Assembly: GCA_946480495.1 (NCBI GenBank)
Contig: CAMLKO010000001.1
Location: 1 to 42,931, forward strand
DNA length: 42,931 nt
Direction of reading: 5' to 3'
Source of the DNA: an uncultured Caulobacteraceae bacterium
GTDB lineage: Bacteria > Pseudomonadota > Alphaproteobacteria > Caulobacterales > Caulobacteraceae
Every line of letters starts with the position of its first letter. Position 1 is the stretch's first letter. The position numbers were made by a program, and so were the translations under genes. This document shows positions 39,281 through 42,931 of this stretch, piece by piece. Under the pieces are notes generated by a model. That model was given only the letters and a program-made list of their open reading frames with translations. It was not told the origin of the DNA and ran no database searches.

Positions 39281-39616
39281 ATGGCAACGACCGAAAATCT
39301 CGGCCTCCCTACCGGCGGCGGCGGCCTGGTCGCCCTGAAGAACGCCTTCAAGCGCGCGATGGGCATTCTCGACGTACAGGTGCAGGCGGCGCTCGACGCG
39401 GCCGGCGTCGGCGAAAACCCGGCGACCTACGCGGCGACGGCCATCACCTACGACAACGGCACGTCCGGACTGGCGGGCGACTCCGCGCAGGAAGCGCTCG
39501 ACGAACTGGCCGACCGCAGCACCATCCCGGCCTTCGTGATCGGCGACGCCGGCAAGGTGCTGACCGTCACCGATGTCGGCGGCGTCGCGACGCTCGCATG
39601 GGTCACCCCGGCCTAA
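39281..39616 (+). CDS. fibre-associated small structural protein, 111 aa
   Basis: Starts MATTENLGLPTGGGG after an AGGAGA ribosome site; an upstream ATG at 39248 lies at the operator and is rejected. ITYDNGTSGLAGDSAQEALDEL and FVIGDAGKVLTVTDVGGVATLAWV are motifs common in phage tail-fibre proteins, here as a free-standing gene. Possibly a fibre adaptor or short fibre subunit. Confidence 0.7.
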   Translation: MATTENLGLPTGGGGLVALKNAFKRAMGILDVQVQAALDAAGVGENPATYAATAITYDNGTSGLAGDSAQEALDELADRSTIPAFVIGDAGKVLTVTDVGGVATLAWVTPA

Positions 39617-39629
39617 GTCGGGTGATCGC

Positions 39630-40235
39630 ATGAGCGCCACCTACGTTTTTGCCGTCGAAGGACTGGACGCCATCACCTCGATCGAGGCGTTGCCGGCCGA
39701 GGTCCTGACGGCGGCGCGTCAGGCCGTGAACAAGACCACGGAGCGAGCCCGGGCGCTGGGCGCCCGGCGCATCCGCGAACAGGTCGCCTTTCTGGCGCGC
39801 TACCTCAGTGGCGAAGACGCCAGGCTCAAGATCACCAAACGCGCCCAGGGCCTGTCCCTGACCGGGGTTGTCGCCGGCCGCAGCCGTCCCACGTCCCTGG
39901 CGAGGTTCGCCACCAGCGGCAGGGTCGGCCGCCGGGGCGGCGTCCGCGTTCAGGTCAAGCCGGGCTCCGCGAGGGCCATGCCGGGTGCGTTCCTGATGCG
40001 CCTGAAGTCGGGCAAGAGCTTCTCCGATTCCAGCTTCAACCTCGGCCTGGCCGTCCGCACCAAAGGCGGCAAGCCGAAGACCGCCTACAAGCCGTTCCGC
40101 ATCACCGACAAGCTGTGGCTGCTCTACGGACCGTCCGTCGACCAGGTGTTCCGCTCGGTGGCGCCTGAGATCGCGCCGGCCATGGGTGATTTCCTCGAAG
40201 ACGAATTCAACCGCCTGCTGGATCTGCGCAAATGA
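39630..40235 (+). CDS. minor tail protein Z-like, 201 aa
   Basis: Starts MSATYVFAVEGLDAITS; upstream extension is shadow. VLTAARQAVNKTTERARALGARRIREQV and YLSGEDARLKITKRAQG match prophage minor tail protein Z, with GAFLMRLKSGK and LWLLYGPSVDQVFRSV later. In lambda, gpZ helps tail completion and head joining. Stop overlaps the U-like start. Confidence 0.82.
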   Translation: MSATYVFAVEGLDAITSIEALPAEVLTAARQAVNKTTERARALGARRIREQVAFLARYLSGEDARLKITKRAQGLSLTGVVAGRSRPTSLARFATSGRVGRRGGVRVQVKPGSARAMPGAFLMRLKSGKSFSDSSFNLGLAVRTKGGKPKTAYKPFRITDKLWLLYGPSVDQVFRSVAPEIAPAMGDFLEDEFNRLLDLRK

Positions 40236-40741
40236 CCGACCGCCCTTTCCGCCTTCGCGTGCTGGACGGTCTGACGGACTGCCTGGCGGCTATCGCCGCG
40301 GAAGAAGGGGTCTACACCTACACCCTCGCCAACGCCGTGTTTCGCGGACGCAACCTGTTCGGCGACGACGATCCCGAGACAATGGTCTCGATCCTCGAGC
40401 CGCCGATCGGCGAAGATCAGTTGACCGCCGGCGAGGACGGGACCAGCAGCACGGGCGCATGGGTGCTCCACGTCCAGGGTTTCGTGAAGGATGACCACGA
40501 CAACCCCACCGATCCCGCGCACTTCCTCATGGCCGACTGCAAGCGAGCCCTGATTCTCCAGCGCCAGCGCGTTTACGAGAAGGGCGCCGGTCAGAACATC
40601 CTCGGAATGGAAGGCCGCGTGACCGACATCAAGGTCGGCTCAGGCGTGGTCCGCCCCCCTGATGAAGTGTCCGACAAGGCGTACTTCTGGCTTCCCGTCA
40701 CCCTCGGCCTCGTCGAGGACCTAGACGACCCCTTTTCATAA
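40232..40741 (+). CDS. tail terminator/gpU-like protein, 169 aa
   Basis: Overlaps gene Z by 4 nt. RLRVLDGLTDCLAAI then VFRGRNLFGDDDPETMVSIL and AWVLHVQGFVKDD are typical of tail-completion proteins located between Z and the major tail protein. It would cap the tail tube. Followed by operator copy 17. Confidence 0.75.
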   Translation: MTDRPFRLRVLDGLTDCLAAIAAEEGVYTYTLANAVFRGRNLFGDDDPETMVSILEPPIGEDQLTAGEDGTSSTGAWVLHVQGFVKDDHDNPTDPAHFLMADCKRALILQRQRVYEKGAGQNILGMEGRVTDIKVGSGVVRPPDEVSDKAYFWLPVTLGLVEDLDDPFS

Positions 40742-40748
40742 GGGAAGT

Positions 40749-40765
40749 TTCACCCTAATAGTGAA
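40749..40765. promoter_or_regulatory. 17-bp palindromic operator, copy 17
   Basis: TTCACCCTAATAGTGAA, arms TTCAC/GTGAA perfectly symmetric. It ends 23 nt before the major tail protein start. Confidence 0.6.
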
Positions 40766-40788
40766 CCCTCAAACCGGAGTTGACTCCC

Positions 40789-41559
40789 ATGGCTCAGCAA
40801 AAATACACCCTCGGACGCGGCCGACTCTATTTCGCGCCGTTCAAGACCGACACCCAGACGCCCATCGGCGAACGCTACCTCGGCAACACGCCGGCGTTCG
40901 CGCTGACGATCGACGCCGAGAACCTCGACCACTTCAACTCCGACGCGGGCATCCGCGAGAAGGACGACTCGGTCGCCATCCAGGTCAACCGCAAGGGCAC
41001 CCTGACGACCGACAACATCGACCTGAAGAACGTCGCCCTGTTCTTCTTCGGCGAACACGACACGCTGACCACGGAAGCCGCGGTCGGTTCGACCGAGACG
41101 CTGACCGACGTCGAGCCCGGCCTGGAATACCAGCTCGGCACGACCGACGACACGCCCTCCGGGGTCCGAAAGGTGTCCAACGTCGTGGTCGAGATGGGCG
41201 CCACGACCTTCGTCGTCGATACCGACTACACGGTCGACGCGGATCTCGGCCGGATCGCGATCGTCGAGGGCGGCGCGATCCTGCTCAACGACGACCTCGA
41301 CATCACCTACGACGTGGCGGCCTCGACGCGCGAGCGGGTGATCTCCGGCACCGAGCCGGTGGAAGGCGCGCTGCGCTTCGTCGCCTACAACCCGAAGGGC
41401 GCCGACACCGACTACTTCATGCCGTGGGTCAAGATCACCCCGAACGGCGACTACGCCCTGAAGGGCGAGGAGTGGCAGGCGATCCCGTTCAACGTCGAAG
41501 TGCTCAAGAAGACGACCGTTCCGGCGATCCTGGCCGATGGCCGGGCGTTCACGGCGTAA
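40789..41559 (+). CDS. major tail tube protein, 256 aa
   Basis: Start MAQQKYTLGRGRLYF with CCGGAG about 9 nt upstream. Family-like segments: GRGRLYFAPF, GERYLGNTPAFALTI, LDHFNSDAGIREKDDSV, and a C-terminal PNGDYALKGEEWQAIPFNVEVL as in phage tail tube subunits. A middle domain (GLEYQLGTT..VVVEMGATTFVVDTDYTVD) is an inserted tail-surface domain. Position before gpG-like and tape-measure genes confirms the role. Confidence 0.85.
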   Translation: MAQQKYTLGRGRLYFAPFKTDTQTPIGERYLGNTPAFALTIDAENLDHFNSDAGIREKDDSVAIQVNRKGTLTTDNIDLKNVALFFFGEHDTLTTEAAVGSTETLTDVEPGLEYQLGTTDDTPSGVRKVSNVVVEMGATTFVVDTDYTVDADLGRIAIVEGGAILLNDDLDITYDVAASTRERVISGTEPVEGALRFVAYNPKGADTDYFMPWVKITPNGDYALKGEEWQAIPFNVEVLKKTTVPAILADGRAFTA

Positions 41560-41565
41560 TCGACG

Positions 41566-41988
41566 ATGGCGCTTTCAGACCTGAAGTTGTCATCCGAAAC
41601 GGTGGTCACCCCGGGCGGAGAATTTTCCGTCCGGGGCCTGACGATCGAGGACCTGACCGCCCTGTTCAGACGCCACAGTTCGGTGATGTCGGGGCTCTTC
41701 GACCGGATGGTTTCCGATCCCGAGGCCGCGTTGGAAGTTTCCGCCGTCTTGGGCGCGAGACTGCTCGACGAAGCCCCGGACCTGATGGTCGAAGTCATCG
41801 CCATGGCGGCGGACGAGCCCGAGCGGGCGGACGTGGTTCGCAAGCTCCCGTTCCCGTGCCAGGTCGATGCCCTTGAGAAGATCGGCGCGCTGACGTTCGC
41901 CAGCGAGGCCGAACTAAAAAAAGCATTAGAGACCGTCATCCGAATGGCGAGCGGCGCGACCAAGACCCTTCAGGGCCTACAGACCTGA
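41566..41988 (+). CDS. tail assembly chaperone, gpG-like short form, 140 aa
   Basis: Acidic helical protein (LTIEDLTALFRRHSSVMSGLFDRM..LGARLLDEAPDLMVEVIAM) that lies between the major tail protein and the tape measure, the place of lambda gpG. The zero-frame product ends at 41988. A slippery run of seven A at 41916-41922 lets about part of the ribosomes make the longer fusion annotated separately. Confidence 0.85.
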   Translation: MALSDLKLSSETVVTPGGEFSVRGLTIEDLTALFRRHSSVMSGLFDRMVSDPEAALEVSAVLGARLLDEAPDLMVEVIAMAADEPERADVVRKLPFPCQVDALEKIGALTFASEAELKKALETVIRMASGATKTLQGLQT

Positions 41989-42224
41989 AGGCTTGGCTCT
42001 GGGACATCCGGCGTCAGGTTTCCCTACTCCTGGCCCACGGACATCCCCGAGCCCGCTGCTACCCCCTCGGCATGGTGGCGGACGAAGCGATGCTGGTCAC
42101 CGACCGCCTTAACCGGCAACTGGCCAGTGAAGCAGTCCTCCTCCAGTTGGCGGTCTCCTCCGTGATTTCGGCCGATGCCGGAACCCTGTTCCGGACGACT
42201 GTCGAGCAATTGACCGAGGGCTGA
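41566..42224 (+). CDS. tail assembly chaperone, gpGT-like long form by -1 frameshift, 219 aa
   Basis: Joining 41566-41922 with 41922-42224 gives one open product. The slip site is A-AAA-AAA followed by G, correctly phased in the zero frame (codons CTA AAA AAA). The -1 frame stays open for 100 codons to the TGA at 42222, one base before the tape-measure ATG, and encodes DLKAWLWDIRRQVSLLLAHG, YPLGMVADEAMLVTDRLNRQ and a helical end, T-domain-like. This is the conserved G/GT frameshift of long-tailed phages. Confidence 0.82.
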
Positions 42225-42225
42225 C

Positions 42226-42931
42226 ATGGCAAACGGCCGCAACGACGTCGAACTGATCATCCGGGCGAAGAACGAAGTCACGCAGACGGTCGGTCAGATC
42301 GTCGCGTCGCTGAAGGACCTTCTCGGCGTTCAGGACGCCATCGGAAGCAGCGCCGACAAGACCGAAGGTCTGCTCGGCGAGCTCGGCAAGCAGTTCCGGG
42401 TCCTCAGCAACGAAGTCAAAGCACTGGAATCCCTCGGCCAGGTCGCCGGGCATCTGGATCGCGCGGCGGCGGCCGTCACACGCCTGGAGAAGGCCAGCGA
42501 ATCGGCGGTGGCCGAACAGGCCCGTCTCGCAGCCGCCGTGACCCAGAGCGCGGCCCGGACCGCGCAGTTGGGGGCGGCAGTCCAGAAGACGAAGGCCGAC
42601 CTGGACGCCCAGGCCGCCTCGCTGAAGTTCCTCTCCGACCGGGTCGATCACGGCAGCATCGCCTATCTGGAGCAGAAGGCGGCCGTTCAGACGGCCACCG
42701 TCGCCCACCGTGAGGCGAACGCGGCGCTACGCGCGTCAGAAACCCAACAGCGGCAGCTTGTGGGGGCGGCCGAGTCCGCCGGCGCGGCCGCCGTCCGGCA
42801 GGCGGAAGCCCTGCAGGCCGCCAAGGTGGAATACAGTCAGATCGCCGCCGCTTCGGCCGGCGCGAGCAAGGCGCTGGGCGGCGTGGAAGTCAGGCAGGAC
42901 GCCGTCGCCGCCGCCTCGCAGCGCGCCGCGG
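42226..42931 (+). CDS. tail tape measure protein, N-terminal part, cut by window edge
   Basis: ATG one base after the frameshifted chaperone stop. 235 codons are visible: MANGRNDVELIIRAKNEVTQ followed by long Ala/Glu/Gln-rich heptad-like helices (VTRLEKASESAVAEQARLAA, YLEQKAAVQTATVAHREAN), typical of tape-measure proteins that set tail length. The frame is open to the end of the window. Confidence 0.85.
   Translation, partial: MANGRNDVELIIRAKNEVTQTVGQIVASLKDLLGVQDAIGSSADKTEGLLGELGKQFRVLSNEVKALESLGQVAGHLDRAAAAVTRLEKASESAVAEQARLAAAVTQSAARTAQLGAAVQKTKADLDAQAASLKFLSDRVDHGSIAYLEQKAAVQTATVAHREANAALRASETQQRQLVGAAESAGAAAVRQAEALQAAKVEYSQIAAASAGASKALGGVEVRQDAVAAASQRAA

Overview
The window is almost entirely phage DNA: high GC, densely packed, with overlapping start and stop codons. 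It looks like a temperate siphovirus of an alphaproteobacterium. The host-type ubiA and lipoprotein genes and the codon use fit a Caulobacterales-like host (Brevundimonas, Caulobacter or Phenylobacterium), but that is inference from general resemblance only.

Layout. 1-4111 (minus): a translationally coupled operon of about eleven small genes, including an HNH protein, a MazG-like nucleotide pyrophosphohydrolase and two tiny membrane proteins, running off the left edge. 4195-4750: control region with two operators around a ten-copy iteron-like array. 4819-7725 (plus): small early genes and an ATP-dependent DNA ligase. 7726-8743: non-coding, with a terminator, three copies of a 15-bp repeat and a large dyad-symmetric cluster of TGACAG units, a candidate origin. 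8744-11480 (minus): primase-polymerase/VapE helicase and a small HTH protein, divergent from 11649-19863 (plus): HD hydrolase, dATP/dGTP diphosphohydrolase, DUF2800 nuclease, DUF2815 SSB-like protein, family B DNA polymerase, VRR-NUC nuclease and SNF2 helicase. 20036-22606: HTH repressor candidate and a C5 DNA methyltransferase overprinted in a second frame by a repeat-rich HNH protein. 22603-25469: ubiA, a lipoprotein gene and a tyrosine integrase. 25470-26897: candidate small RNAs, a lower-GC protein with an RNA polymerase alpha-CTD-like domain, and an excisionase-like gene. 27012-42931 (plus): AlpA-like regulator, then a lambda-style late operon: small and large terminase, gpW, portal, gpC protease with nested scaffold, gpD decoration protein, gpE capsid, connector, collagen-like fibre, LamG protein, tail proteins Z and U, major tail protein, frameshifted gpG/gpGT chaperones and the start of the tape measure.

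How it fits together. One degenerate 17-bp palindrome (consensus about KTCAM-N7-KTGAM) occurs at 17 places from 4.2 to 40.8 kb. Most copies are in short gaps just before genes; four have their right arm serving as the Shine-Dalgarno sequence 7-8 nt before the start codon. This suggests a dispersed repressor/stoperator network controlling early and late genes together. No copy lies between 20786 and 25721, the stretch holding ubiA, the lipoprotein gene and the integrase, so that stretch looks foreign to the phage regulon and probably contains a phage/host junction.
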